A stretch of DNA of 64,000 nucleotides from Streptomyces amritsarensis (GTDB lineage: Bacteria > Actinomycetota > Actinomycetes > Streptomycetales > Streptomycetaceae), in NCBI RefSeq assembly GCF_001953875.1, contig NZ_MQUR01000026.1, positions 1-64,000 of the forward strand, in the 5' to 3' direction. The position numbers and the translations under genes are program-made. This document shows positions 43,651 through 52,303 of the stretch, in pieces (within the stretch, counting starts at the first letter, position 1; each line of letters begins with the position of its first letter). Below the pieces are notes generated by a model. It was not told the origin of the DNA. It saw only the letters and a program-made list of their open reading frames with translations, and searched no databases.

Positions 43651-43728
43651 GCTTCCGCGTCGGAAATCGGCCGCCGTCCCGCCGGAAGCAGCGCCACGGA
43701 CCGGGCACGCTTGCTAGAGTCCCTGCCC

Positions 43729-44100
43729 ATGTCGATCCCTGACGACCTGCTCCGTGACATCGCCGCCAAGGTCGAGTCGGAGCAGACCAATCAGATGTCC
43801 CTGACGGTCGTCGTGAACGGCGCCGTCATCACCGGCCGCCTCGCCCCCGAACGCGTCTGGCGCCAGCGTGTGGCGGAGGTCCTGCGGGACTCCGACCAGC
43901 TGGGCCCGTTCGCCGAGGTGTTCAGCTCCCCCGGAGCCACCGCCGGACATCCCTCCGGCCCGCCCTCGCACCTGCACTTCCACGTGGCGCGCATCCTCCA
44001 GGGCCCGGTGGGCATCCCCGAGACCGGCGGGATGTACCGGATCGCCCTCGGCGACGTCAGCGCCTGGACCGTGGGGGACTTCAGCTACTCCGACAAATAG
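43729..44100 (+). CDS. GvpU-like hypothetical protein
   Basis: A 123-residue protein with MSLTVVVNGAVITGRLAPERVWRQRVAEVL, resembling gas-vesicle accessory protein U relatives that are widespread outside gas-vesicle clusters. No other gvp gene is nearby, so a gas-vesicle role is not supported. Cytoplasmic; function unknown. Confidence 0.7.
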   Translation: MSIPDDLLRDIAAKVESEQTNQMSLTVVVNGAVITGRLAPERVWRQRVAEVLRDSDQLGPFAEVFSSPGATAGHPSGPPSHLHFHVARILQGPVGIPETGGMYRIALGDVSAWTVGDFSYSDK

Positions 44101-44312
44101 CCGCGGCCCCGGCCCGCGCCCGCATCGCCCCCTGTTCCCATGTCCGCGTGCCGCGTGCCCGCGTGTCCGCATGCGGATCTCGGCGCTGCGGGCCCGGCCC
44201 TGCCCGGCCGGGCGCGTGGTCGCCGCCGCGCTGCTGATCGACGGGATCCGGGCGCAGGAGCCTCCGGCGGGCGCCGCGCCGTGTCCACATCCTGGACGAC
44301 TACTCTCATTTC

Positions 44313-45662
44313 ATGAACGCAGAAGCCGACGCCCTCGCGACCGTGAAAGACGCTGACCGGAAGCACGTCTTCCACTCCTGGTCGGCGCAGGAGCTCATCG
44401 ACCCGCTCGCCGTCGCCGGCGCCGAGGGGTCGTACTTCTGGGACTACCAGGGCACCCGCTACCTCGACTTCTCCAGCGCCCTGGTCTACACGAACATCGG
44501 CTACCAGCACCCCAAGGTCACCGCGGCCATCCAGGAGCAGGCGGCCAGGCTCTGCACGGTCGCGCCCGGCTTCGCCGTCGACGTGCGCTCCGAGGCGGCC
44601 CGGCTGATCGCGGAGCGCACCCCGGGCGACCTCGACAAGATCTTCTTCACCAACGCCGGGGCGGAGGCGGTGGAGAACGCCGTCCGCATGGCCCGCCTGC
44701 ACACCGGGCGGCCGAAGGTGCTGTCCGCGTACCGCTCGTACCACGGCGCCACCTCCACCGCGATCAACCTGACCGGTGACGCACGCCGCTTCGGCAACGA
44801 CTCCGCGACCGCCGGCGTCGTGCACTTCTGGGGGCCCTTCGCCTATCGTTCGCCGTTCTACGCGACGACGCAGGCCGAGGAGTGCGAGCGGGCCCTGCGC
44901 CACCTGGAGGACACCATCGTCTTCGAGGGCCCGCAGTCCATCGCCGCGATCATCCTGGAGACCGTCGGCGGGGCGCCCGGCGTGCTCGTGCACCCCGACG
45001 GCTACCTGGCCGGGGTACGGGCGCTCTGCGACCGCTACGGCATCGTCTTCGTCCTCGACGAGATCATGGTCGGCTTCGGCCGCACCGGGAAGTGGTTCGC
45101 GTCCGAGCACTGGGACGTCACCCCGGACCTGATCTGCTTCGCCAAGGGCGTGACCAGCGGCTACGTCCCGCTGGGCGGTGTGGCCGTCTCGGCGGCCATC
45201 GCCGAGACCTTCGCCCGCCGGCCCTACCCGGGCGGGCTGACGTACTCCGGGCACGTGCTGGCCTGCGCCGCCGCCGTCGCCACGATCGGCGTGATGGAGG
45301 AGGAGGGCGTCGTCGAGCAGTCCGCGCGCACGGGCGCCGAGCTCCTCGGGCCCGGCCTGCGCGCGCTCGGCGAGCGCCACCCCTCGGTCGGGGAGGTCCG
45401 CGGCCTCGGCACCTTCTGGGCCCTCGAACTCGTCCGGAGCAGGCAGACGCGCGAGCCGCTGGTGCCGTACAACGCGGCCGGGGCGGACAACGCGCCGATG
45501 GCGGAGTTCGGGGCCGCGTGCAGGAAGGGCGGGCTCTGGCCGCTGATCGCCGGCAACCGGATCCACATCGCGCCGGCCTGCAACATCTCGCCCGAGGACG
45601 TCGCCAAGGGGCTGCGGATCCTGGACGAGGCCCTGACAGTGGCTGACGCGCACACCGTCTGA
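44313..45662 (+). CDS. Class III aminotransferase
   Basis: A 449-residue fold-type I PLP enzyme: FTNAGAEAVENAVRMAR, the LDEIMVGFGRTGKWF loop and PLP lysine Lys278 (CFAKGVTSGY). Similar to omega-amino acid:pyruvate transaminases. Donor could be taurine, beta-alanine or putrescine-like amines. It stands alone before the uricase gene. Confidence 0.9.
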   Translation: MNAEADALATVKDADRKHVFHSWSAQELIDPLAVAGAEGSYFWDYQGTRYLDFSSALVYTNIGYQHPKVTAAIQEQAARLCTVAPGFAVDVRSEAARLIAERTPGDLDKIFFTNAGAEAVENAVRMARLHTGRPKVLSAYRSYHGATSTAINLTGDARRFGNDSATAGVVHFWGPFAYRSPFYATTQAEECERALRHLEDTIVFEGPQSIAAIILETVGGAPGVLVHPDGYLAGVRALCDRYGIVFVLDEIMVGFGRTGKWFASEHWDVTPDLICFAKGVTSGYVPLGGVAVSAAIAETFARRPYPGGLTYSGHVLACAAAVATIGVMEEEGVVEQSARTGAELLGPGLRALGERHPSVGEVRGLGTFWALELVRSRQTREPLVPYNAAGADNAPMAEFGAACRKGGLWPLIAGNRIHIAPACNISPEDVAKGLRILDEALTVADAHTV

Positions 45663-45924
45663 CCTGCGCATCTGTGGGGTCGCCCAATCCGCTGGTGCCG
45701 GTGTTCGGAGGATCCGTGCGGTGGTCAACCCGCCGCGCACATGCTGCAATCCGTGCAGGCCGCGAACGCAAAACAGGCCAAGCACCTACGGACCGGGATG
45801 CACGTCAGTCCCGGGGCGGCCCCCTCGGGGCCGAACGGCGGGGAGCGGGCTGACCGCTGGACGCCGGGCGTACGGGATCCAGAAGTACGGACTCCGTGTT
45901 CCCGAGTACCCGAAGGAAGACAGC

Positions 45925-46842
45925 ATGAGCAAGCACGTCCTGGCCCAGAACCAGTACGGCAAGGCCGAGAACCGGATCGTGAAGGTGACCCGCAAGGGCA
46001 ACGACGGTTCCTGGCACGAGATCCGCGACCTCAACGTCTCGGTCGCGCTCCGCGGTGAGTTCCGCGACGTCCACCTGACCGGCGACAACGCCAACTGCCT
46101 GCCGACCGACACCACCAAGAACACGGTGTACGCCTTCGGCAAGGAGCACGGCATCGAGTCGCCGGAGGCCTTCGGCATCCTGCTCGCCAAGCACTTCGTC
46201 TCCTCGCAGGCACCGATCCGCGAGGCCCAGATCCGCATCGAGGAGTTCGCCTGGGAGCGCATCCCGGTCCCGACGCGCAAGGAGCAGCACTCCTTCGCCC
46301 TCAAGGGCCAGGAGGTGCGCACCGCGCAGATCACCTACAGCGAGACGACGGGCCTCCAGGTCATCTCGGGCCTGAAGGATCTGACGGTGATGAACTCCAC
46401 GAACTCCGAGTTCCACGGCTACATCAAGGACAAGTACACGACGCTGAAGGAGGCGTACGACCGCATCCTGGCGACCAAGGTCACCGCGCGCTGGGCGCAC
46501 TCCGCGCTGGCCGCCGACGACCCCGGCCACGACTGGGACCGGGCGTACAAGAAGGTCCGCAAGCACATGCTGGAGGCCTTCGCGGAGACGTACTCGTACT
46601 CGCTCCAGCAGACCCTGAACCAGATGGCCGAGCGGGTGCTCGACAACTGCCCCAAGGTCAACGAGGTGCGGCTCAACCTCCCCAACAAGCACCACTTCCT
46701 CGTCGACCTGGAGCCCTTCGGCCTCAAGAACGACAACGAGGTCTACTTCGCGGCGGACCGCATGTACGGCCTGATCGAGGGCACCGTCCACCGTGACGGC
46801 GTGCAGCCGGTGATCGCCACGTCCGACTGGATCACGGCGTAA
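45925..46842 (+). CDS. pucL: Urate oxidase (factor-independent urate hydroxylase)
   Basis: A 305-residue cofactor-free uricase converting urate to 5-hydroxyisourate. Features are NQYGKAENRIVKV at the start, the PTDTTKNTVYAF catalytic motif (Thr/Lys region), MNSTNSEFHGYIKDKYTTL and NKHHFLVDL. Full length. ATG 45925 follows GAAGGAAGAC. Other purine-catabolism genes are not adjacent. Confidence 0.96.
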   Translation: MSKHVLAQNQYGKAENRIVKVTRKGNDGSWHEIRDLNVSVALRGEFRDVHLTGDNANCLPTDTTKNTVYAFGKEHGIESPEAFGILLAKHFVSSQAPIREAQIRIEEFAWERIPVPTRKEQHSFALKGQEVRTAQITYSETTGLQVISGLKDLTVMNSTNSEFHGYIKDKYTTLKEAYDRILATKVTARWAHSALAADDPGHDWDRAYKKVRKHMLEAFAETYSYSLQQTLNQMAERVLDNCPKVNEVRLNLPNKHHFLVDLEPFGLKNDNEVYFAADRMYGLIEGTVHRDGVQPVIATSDWITA

Positions 46843-46863
46843 CACACCCGCGCCCGCCGCCGG

Positions 46864-46898
46864 CCGGGCCCGGACCGCGTCGCGGGGTCCGGGCCCGG
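46864..46898. terminator. Bidirectional terminator
   Basis: CCGGGCCCGGACC (46864-46876) pairs perfectly with 46886-46898, between convergent uricase and phosphatase-like genes. Confidence 0.8.
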
Positions 46899-46921
46899 TC
46901 GCCTGCCCGCCCGGTCGCCTG

Positions 46922-47386
46922 CTAGGCGTCGGGCGGTTCGTCCTGCGGCCGGCCGACGAGGAGGTTCCAGCGGCCGGCCCGTCCGGTCAGGGTGGTGACC
47001 CACTCCGGCCGCACGTCGAGCCGCCAGAAGGCCGCCGCCGGGAGCTCCAGCGCGTGCACCACGGCCGCCCGTACGACGGCCTGGTCGACCTCGGCCCGGT
47101 GCGTGCCCGCGGGCAGTGCCGCCAGCTGCGCCCCGACGCGGGCGATCAGCGCGTCCACGGACTCCCCGCCCGGGGGTGCGAACCCGGGATCCGTCAGCCA
47201 CGCGTGCAGGGCCTGCGGGGCCTCGGCCGCCACCTCCTCCAGGGTGCGTCCGGCCCACTCCCCGGTGTCCGGGCCGCGCAGTCCCCCGTAGCCGGGGCAC
47301 GGCCGGGCGTGACCGAAACGACCCTGGCGGGCCGCTGTGTCCAGTGGGGGGCGCACGAGGTGAACGCGCACCGACTGACTCTTCAT
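46922..47386 (-). CDS. Histidine-phosphatase-like protein, catalytically degenerate
   Basis: A 154-residue member of the CobC/phosphoglycerate-mutase superfamily by overall pattern (TGEWAGRTLEEV, AVVRAAVVHALELP). The first catalytic motif RHG is replaced (HLVRPPLDTAARQGRFG) and the second histidine (normally TH before the VVRAA helix) is absent (VDQAVVRAA). It should be inactive as a phosphatase. It is divergent from the cobalamin-riboswitch cbtB operon, so a link with cobalt/corrinoid handling is likely. Confidence 0.75.
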   Translation of the reverse strand: MKSQSVRVHLVRPPLDTAARQGRFGHARPCPGYGGLRGPDTGEWAGRTLEEVAAEAPQALHAWLTDPGFAPPGGESVDALIARVGAQLAALPAGTHRAEVDQAVVRAAVVHALELPAAAFWRLDVRPEWVTTLTGRAGRWNLLVGRPQDEPPDA

Positions 47387-47431
47387 AAGGGGAGCCTAAG
47401 CGCGGTACCGTCACGAACGAGACAAGTCCAT

Positions 47432-47529
47432 GACGACGGTACGGCGGAAGCACCGGTGAGAATCCGGCACGGTCGCGCCACTGTGAATCCTCCCGGAGGG
47501 GGAGGCAAGTCAGACCCGCCACCGTCGTC
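47432..47529 (+). promoter_or_regulatory. Cobalamin riboswitch upstream of cbtB
   Basis: Compact class: GGAAGCACCGGTGAGAATCC, CGCGCCACTGTGA, and AAGTCAGACCC, closed by GACGACGGT (47432-47440) with ACCGTCGTC (47521-47529). 46 nt before cbtB. Represses cobalt uptake when cobalamin is plentiful. Its promoter must overlap the 5' end of the divergent phosphatase-like gene. Confidence 0.9.
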
Positions 47530-47575
47530 GAGCGCACCACTGACCGGGACGCGTGTTCCCTCTGGAGGTTCTGCA

Positions 47576-47791
47576 ATGGCCAACTCCGCCGTGCCCACGA
47601 CGAACGCCCCCGCCATCGCCCCCATCTCGCTCTCCGCACTCGCCCCCTGGGCGGTGTTCGCCGGCGTCCTGATGCTGGTCCTGCTCTACTTCGTCGGCGC
47701 CGAGCAGGGCGCCACCGCCGTCTTCGAGGGCGAGACCATCCACGAGTGGCTGCACGACGGCCGCCACCTGCTCGGATTCCCCTGCCACTGA
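47576..47791 (+). CDS. cbtB: Cobalt transporter subunit CbtB
   Basis: A 71-residue protein with one membrane helix and the CbtB C-terminal histidine motif HEWLHDGRHLLGFPCH. Works with CbtA in cobalt import. TGGAGG precedes the ATG. Confidence 0.93.
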   Translation: MANSAVPTTNAPAIAPISLSALAPWAVFAGVLMLVLLYFVGAEQGATAVFEGETIHEWLHDGRHLLGFPCH

Positions 47792-47854
47792 TCCGCTTCC
47801 CCTGCCACCGACCCCCTCTCGGCAAGGGATCCGTCTCAGCAAGGGAACCGAACC

Positions 47855-48610
47855 ATGAACTCCGCATCCCCCCGCACCCTGCTCGTCCGGGGCATGCTCG
47901 CCGGCCTGCTGGCCGGCGCGGCCGCCTTCCTCGTCGCGTACCTCCTCGGTGAGTCCGAGGTGGACGCGGCCATCGCCATCGAGGAGGCCGCCGCCGGGGC
48001 CGGACACGGCCACGGCGGGGAGGCCCCGGTCAGCCGGGCCCTCCAGGCCACGGCGGGTCTCGCCACCGGCGTCGTGCTCTACGGCGTCGCGCTCGGCGGA
48101 CTCGCCGCGCTGGTCCACTGCTTCGCGCTCGGCCGCATCGGCCGCATCGGGCCGCGGGCCACGGCGGCGCTGGTCACCGCGGGCCTGTTCGTCACCGTGA
48201 CCCTGGTGCCCTTCTTCAAGTACCCCGCCAACCCGCCGGCCGTCGGAGACCCCGGCACGGCTGCCCGGCGGACCGCCCTCTACCTCCTGATGATCGTCCT
48301 GGGCATGCTGCTGGCCGCGGGCGCGGTGATGGTCGGGCGGCGGCTCGCGCCGAAGCTCGGCAACGGGAACGCGTCGGTGGCCGCCGGCGCGGCCTTCGTC
48401 GTACTCATCGGAGTCTCATACGCCGTCCTGCCGGGGGTCGACGAGGTCCCGGCCGGCTTCCCCGCCGCTCTGATCTGGGACTTCCGCCTCGCGTCCCTGG
48501 CCATCCAGACCACCTTGTGGACGACTTTCGGCCTGGCCTTCGGTTTTCTAGCCGACCGGGCCCTTGTGCCGGCCCTCGCACCCAAGGAGGCTGTGCAGCC
48601 GACAAGTTGA
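47855..48610 (+). CDS. cbtA: Cobalt transporter subunit CbtA
   Basis: A 251-residue integral membrane protein with about five to six helices. A histidine-rich loop (GHGHGGE, about residue 50) and FFKYPANPPAVGDP are typical CbtA features. Forms the cobalt channel with CbtB. Confidence 0.93.
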   Translation: MNSASPRTLLVRGMLAGLLAGAAAFLVAYLLGESEVDAAIAIEEAAAGAGHGHGGEAPVSRALQATAGLATGVVLYGVALGGLAALVHCFALGRIGRIGPRATAALVTAGLFVTVTLVPFFKYPANPPAVGDPGTAARRTALYLLMIVLGMLLAAGAVMVGRRLAPKLGNGNASVAAGAAFVVLIGVSYAVLPGVDEVPAGFPAALIWDFRLASLAIQTTLWTTFGLAFGFLADRALVPALAPKEAVQPTS

Positions 48611-48630
48611 CGATGAAAGGCCGATAGTCC

Positions 48631-48873
48631 ATGGCGACGGCGATCAGGGAATGGCGGGGCTGGACGGGTGCCGCACCCTTCTGGCTGAATTCCTTCCTGC
48701 TGCTCCTGGCCCCCTGCTGCGCCGTGACGCTGTTCGGCCAGATCGGCATCATCGCCGCGCTGGCCGCGCTCGGCGGCCTGGCCCGCCACCTCTGGTACGG
48801 CGACTACGGCCATCCGGCCATGCACCTGGCCGCCGCGCTCATGGGGGCGGGCACGGCGGCCGTCGTCCTGTGA
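48631..48873 (+). CDS. Small membrane protein of the cbt operon
   Basis: An 80-residue protein with two to three hydrophobic segments and CCAV within the first. 20 bp after cbtA, so likely co-expressed. Function unknown, possibly an auxiliary cobalt-uptake protein. Confidence 0.7.
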   Translation: MATAIREWRGWTGAAPFWLNSFLLLLAPCCAVTLFGQIGIIAALAALGGLARHLWYGDYGHPAMHLAAALMGAGTAAVVL

Positions 48874-49108
48874 CCCCGCGCGCCCGCGTCACCGGGCACC
48901 GCTGATCCCTCACCCGTTCGGGCGTATCCGCGCCGGCCCCGGCGGCCGGTGCGCCGAACCGGCGCGAGCTGCGAAGACTCCCCGATCGTGCGGGAACACG
49001 CCCGTGACTCCATGTCAGTCTCTCGTGTTTCACGGTGTGTCGATGGGCAGTGGAAGTGTCCACTGCTCACATGACCCGGCCGCACGAGCCGGACTGGAGG
49101 GAATCCCC

Positions 49109-49708
49109 ATGCCCCGCGCCACGTGGGTCGTCGCCTCGCTGACGGTGGCTCTGCTGTCCGGCACCGTGGTGGTGTTGCAGCGGACCGAGGGTGCCGCGCC
49201 CGCAGCCGCGACCACCGACGACGCACTGCCCTCGCGGGCGCTGGGGCTGTCCGGCCACCGCCGTCTCGTACGGGAGCTGGAACAGTCCGGGGAGAGCCGC
49301 CCCGGCGCGGCGCCCCGGCCGCGCAGGATCGCCGCCGGGCCGCTGAGGACGGTCTCCGGACCCCTGCGGGCCGCCCGTCCCCTACGGCTGCGCATCCCGA
49401 GCCTGGGTGTCGACGTGCCGTTCGGCGTCGACGGCGAGGAGGCGTCCTGGGACTCCACCGGGCCGGCGCCGGGTGCCGCCGGAACCGCCGTCGTCACCGG
49501 AACCGGGCTGCGGCTGGGGGAGTTGCGCCAGGGCCGGACCATCGAGATCCCGCGCGCGGACCGCCGCACGGCCGTGTTCACCGTCGTGCGGGTCTCGCCC
49601 GGCAGGGCGCCCGGCCGGGAGGAGCCGCCCGATCGCGCCCGACTGCGGGTGATCGACGGGGAGACCTCCGTGCTGGCCCGGCTCACGGGGCACCGCAGCA
49701 GTAGTTGA
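49109..49708 (+). CDS. Class F sortase-like protein without catalytic residues
   Basis: A 199-residue exported protein: N-terminal signal/anchor helix, linker and a sortase beta-barrel (LRIPSLGVDVPFGVDGE ... LRQGRTIEIPRADRRTAVFTV). In sortases the barrel carries a catalytic His in a GH motif and a Cys in ITC; here they read TGTGL and VIDGE. It therefore cannot be a transpeptidase. Perhaps a structural pseudoenzyme. CTGGAGGG is 8 nt before ATG 49109. Confidence 0.75.
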   Translation: MPRATWVVASLTVALLSGTVVVLQRTEGAAPAAATTDDALPSRALGLSGHRRLVRELEQSGESRPGAAPRPRRIAAGPLRTVSGPLRAARPLRLRIPSLGVDVPFGVDGEEASWDSTGPAPGAAGTAVVTGTGLRLGELRQGRTIEIPRADRRTAVFTVVRVSPGRAPGREEPPDRARLRVIDGETSVLARLTGHRSSS

Positions 49709-49811
49709 CATCTGGCGGGCTGTCAGCCGAGGGGAGTGTCTTCGTCCCCCGGTCGGGGGCTTCTCGGGGTCCGTCCGGGAGTCTTCCGGCGTGGCGGGGC
49801 ACACCCCTCGC

Positions 49812-50189
49812 ATGACCTGGAGGCGACACGCACGCGCGGCACTGACGAGGGCGCTCACCGCGGCCTGCGTCGTGCTGCTGTGCGTGTTCGGCGCCGGTCC
49901 GGCCGGTGCGGCCGCGGCGGAGTACCGCCCGGCCTCCTCGGCCCCCGGGGCCCCCGCGGCTCCCGGCGAGCCCGCCGAACCCGCGGAGGGCCAGTCCGAT
50001 CCCGCCGCCGATTCCGAGGCACGCGCAGCCGTACGGTCCACCGCGCGCGGGCCGGTCTGCGTCCAGCGGACCCCGCTCACGGTGTTTCACGTGAAACAGG
50101 GCGAGGTCCCCGGGCGCGGGCCTCGCACGGGAGCGGCCGAACCGGCCCTGTCCCTGCGGACGGTGCGCACCGTGGTGCTGCGCTGCTGA
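49812..50189 (+). CDS. Small secreted protein containing a parS site
   Basis: A 125-residue protein with a signal peptide (ALTAACVVLLCVFGAGPAGAAAAEY) and a disordered Ala/Pro/Glu-rich mature part. Bases 50083-50098, encoding VFHVKQ, are an exact parS site. It ends VRTVVLRC. GTG at 49791 is an alternative start. Role unknown. Confidence 0.55.
   Translation: MTWRRHARAALTRALTAACVVLLCVFGAGPAGAAAAEYRPASSAPGAPAAPGEPAEPAEGQSDPAADSEARAAVRSTARGPVCVQRTPLTVFHVKQGEVPGRGPRTGAAEPALSLRTVRTVVLRC
50083..50098. promoter_or_regulatory. parS: parS site
   Basis: Exact 16-bp palindrome TGTTTCACGTGAAACA, the consensus for ParB loading in Streptomyces and most bacteria. It lies inside a coding sequence. Sites of this kind cluster around oriC and organise the sporulation-time segregation of chromosomes. 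Confidence 0.93.
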
Positions 50190-50247
50190 GCGGACCGGGT
50201 CCCCAGCGCATCCCCCACACCCCCCTGAGCACCCGTGAGGTTCCGCC

Positions 50248-50466
50248 ATGCCCATCGACCCGTACGCCGCACTGAACGCCATGCTCCGCGCCGAGGTCTC
50301 CCGCTTCGCGCCGCCCGTCCGCCAGGCCGAGCCGATCGCTCCGCCGAAGACCCCGGCCCCGTCCGTCGAGGACGAGAGTGAACCGCAGCAGGCCACGGCC
50401 GCGCAGCCGGCCGTGGCCTCCCGGAAGGTCGGCGCGAGGACCGCGGCCGGCGACTCGGCCGCATAG
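50248..50466 (+). CDS. Small hypothetical protein
   Basis: A 72-residue, Ala/Pro/Glu-rich protein starting MPIDPYAALNAMLRAEVSR. The first 25 residues look like an amphipathic helix; the rest is disordered. TGAGG precedes the ATG. Unknown. Confidence 0.5.
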   Translation: MPIDPYAALNAMLRAEVSRFAPPVRQAEPIAPPKTPAPSVEDESEPQQATAAQPAVASRKVGARTAAGDSAA

Positions 50467-50559
50467 CGGCCGCGAGCGGACATGGAGGGGCGCCGGCTCC
50501 CCCGCCCTCGACCACGGGCGGAGGGCCGGCGCCCCTGCGAGGTCCGGCTGCGGGCCTGC

Positions 50560-50964
50560 TCAGTCCTCGTGCGTGTAGTAGCGGTAGAAGGCGGTGGCGC
50601 CGACGCCCACGGCGACCGCCAGGCCGATCACCACGCCCTTGAGGATCGACTCGCCGGTGAGGCTGTAGAGGTAGCCCACCGCGATGCCGCCGAAGGCCCC
50701 GTAGGCGGCGGCGTGGACCTCGCGCATCATCCGCGGGCCGACCCTGGCCAGGCCGAACATGATGCCCGCGAAGATCACGCCGCAGAGGATGCCGAAGAGG
50801 ACGTTGGCCGCGGTGACCGGACCCTCCTGGCGGGCGATGAACGCGCACCAGACTCCGTAGACCAGTCCGAGGAGCAGCGGCCTCACGTAGGCGCCCTTGC
50901 TCAGGTGGGTCATGTCCGCCATCGGGCGGTGCTGCCGGGGGGCAGCGGGTGCCGCATGTGCCAT
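50560..50964 (-). CDS. Small integral membrane protein
   Basis: A 134-residue protein with three to four membrane helices (PLLLGLVYGVWCAFI, VLFGILCGVIFAGIMFGLA, AAYGAFGGIAVGYLYSL, GVVIGLAVAVGVGATAFY). ATG 50964 has AGAGGAG nearby. Its frame continues without a stop into the upstream decayed gene. Function unknown. Confidence 0.75.
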   Translation of the reverse strand: MAHAAPAAPRQHRPMADMTHLSKGAYVRPLLLGLVYGVWCAFIARQEGPVTAANVLFGILCGVIFAGIMFGLARVGPRMMREVHAAAYGAFGGIAVGYLYSLTGESILKGVVIGLAVAVGVGATAFYRYYTHED

Positions 50965-51023
50965 GACGGGCTCCTCTCTCCCATCCTCCAGGGCACACCC
51001 GCCGCCTCCGACCGGCAAGTGGA

Positions 51024-51310
51024 TCAGCGGTCGGGGCGTGCGCACCGCGACGGCGTCGATCTCGAAGAGCATGCCGGGCAGGGCCGGGGCGGCGACCCCG
51101 ATGAGGGTCTGCGCGGGACGTTCGGTGCCCCAGGTGGCGTGCAGGTGCTTGACCGCGGCCGGCCGCGGCGAGGGCGGTGCGGAGGTCGGCTCCGCGCCGT
51201 CCGGCGCCGGTGCGCCCGCGCCGGGCCCCTGCATCCGGATCTCCGCGCACCGGGAGGCCTCCGCGGGCCCCTCGACGGCGGCGACCACGTCCGTGAGCGA
51301 GACGGCGGGC
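51024..51310 (-). pseudogene. Fused remnants of Rrf2 regulator and RidA
   Basis: The same open frame first encodes a piece like the end of an Rrf2-family regulator (SLTDVVAAVEGPAEASRCAEIR, about 51306-51231), then a piece like the C-terminus of RidA/YjgF (TWGTERPAQTLIGVAAPALPG...FEIDAVAV, about 51147-51036). Neither gene is complete. Rrf2 and RidA genes often neighbour each other, so this looks like a collapsed locus. Confidence 0.55.
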
Positions 51311-51395
51311 GGGCCAGCCGGGCCGTCCACCGGCCCACCACCCGCCCGCAGCAACACCGCTCGCGCCCGGGCCTTCCCCCGTTTTCCCTGGTGAC

Positions 51396-52223
51396 GTGCG
51401 CACCATCCTGTCGGCGGTACTCATCGTGCTCGTGGCCCTCCTCGTGCCCGCGAGCGCCGTCGCGTACTGGGCCGACCGCGAGCTGGGCGACGCGGACCGC
51501 TACACCGCGGCCATGTCCCCCCTCGCCGAGAACCCCGCCGTGCAGGAGGTCGTCGTCACGCACACCGCCCGCGCCCTCACCGGGCAGATCGACGCGGGCC
51601 CCTTCCAGGCCGGGGTCGACGCCCTGCTCGGCGAGGCGCTGCGCTCCTTCGCCGACACCCCCGCCTACCGCACGGCCTGGGACGCCGCCAACCGCGCCGC
51701 CCACACCGCCTTCCTCCACGCGCTCACCACCGGCCGCGGCGACGCCGTCACCGTCGACCTCGCGCCCGTCATCGACCGGATCAAGAGCGAACTCGTCGCC
51801 GACCAGGTGCCCTTCGCGGACCGCATCCCGGTGACCCGGCTGTCCGTGGAGGTCATGGAGTACGACAACCTCGGCGCCCTCAGGAAGGGCTTCCGCATGC
51901 TCCAGATCGCCGGCGTCTGGCTCCCCGTACTGACCGTGGTCCTGGCCGTGTCGGCCGTGGCGGTCGCCGTCCGGCGGCGCCGCGCCGTCATCGCCACCGG
52001 CCTGGGACTGGCGGTCGGGGCCGGACTGCTGTGGCTGACCGTGGAGGTGTGCCGCCGCCTCACCCTGGACGACCTGCCCGCCGACATCGACCGCGCCGCG
52101 GCCGGCGCGGTGTACGACGCCCTCACCGCGTTCCTGCGGACCACCGCCTGGGTCGTGCTGCTGATCGGGCTCGCCGCGGCTCTCGCCGCATGGGTGACGG
52201 GACGACTGCGCCGCACCCCATAA
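51396..52223 (+). CDS. Integral membrane protein (paralogue of 36501-37823)
   Basis: A 275-residue protein with an N-terminal helix (TILSAVLIVLVALLVPASAVAYW), an extracellular domain (DRYTAAMSPLAENPAVQE ... ANRAAHTAFLHALTTGRG) and three to four final helices. It matches the larger protein at 36501 segment by segment but lacks that protein's C-terminal helices. GTG start at 51396. Function unknown. Confidence 0.8.
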   Translation: MRTILSAVLIVLVALLVPASAVAYWADRELGDADRYTAAMSPLAENPAVQEVVVTHTARALTGQIDAGPFQAGVDALLGEALRSFADTPAYRTAWDAANRAAHTAFLHALTTGRGDAVTVDLAPVIDRIKSELVADQVPFADRIPVTRLSVEVMEYDNLGALRKGFRMLQIAGVWLPVLTVVLAVSAVAVAVRRRRAVIATGLGLAVGAGLLWLTVEVCRRLTLDDLPADIDRAAAGAVYDALTAFLRTTAWVVLLIGLAAALAAWVTGRLRRTP

Positions 52224-52303
52224 GCTCGGAAGGTACAACACGCGCAGAACGGCTCAGAAGAGCCCAGAAGAACCGATTCGCGAGCGGCGGCACGGAAGCG
52301 GGA

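Noticed and set aside
43729..44100. Gas-vesicle cluster
   Set aside because: Only a GvpU-like gene is present; no gvpA, F, G, J, K or L gene is nearby.
49024..49045. Additional parS-like site
   Set aside because: TGTTTCACGGTGTG has only one intact half; similarly TGTTTCAC at 35106. Neither is a full palindrome.
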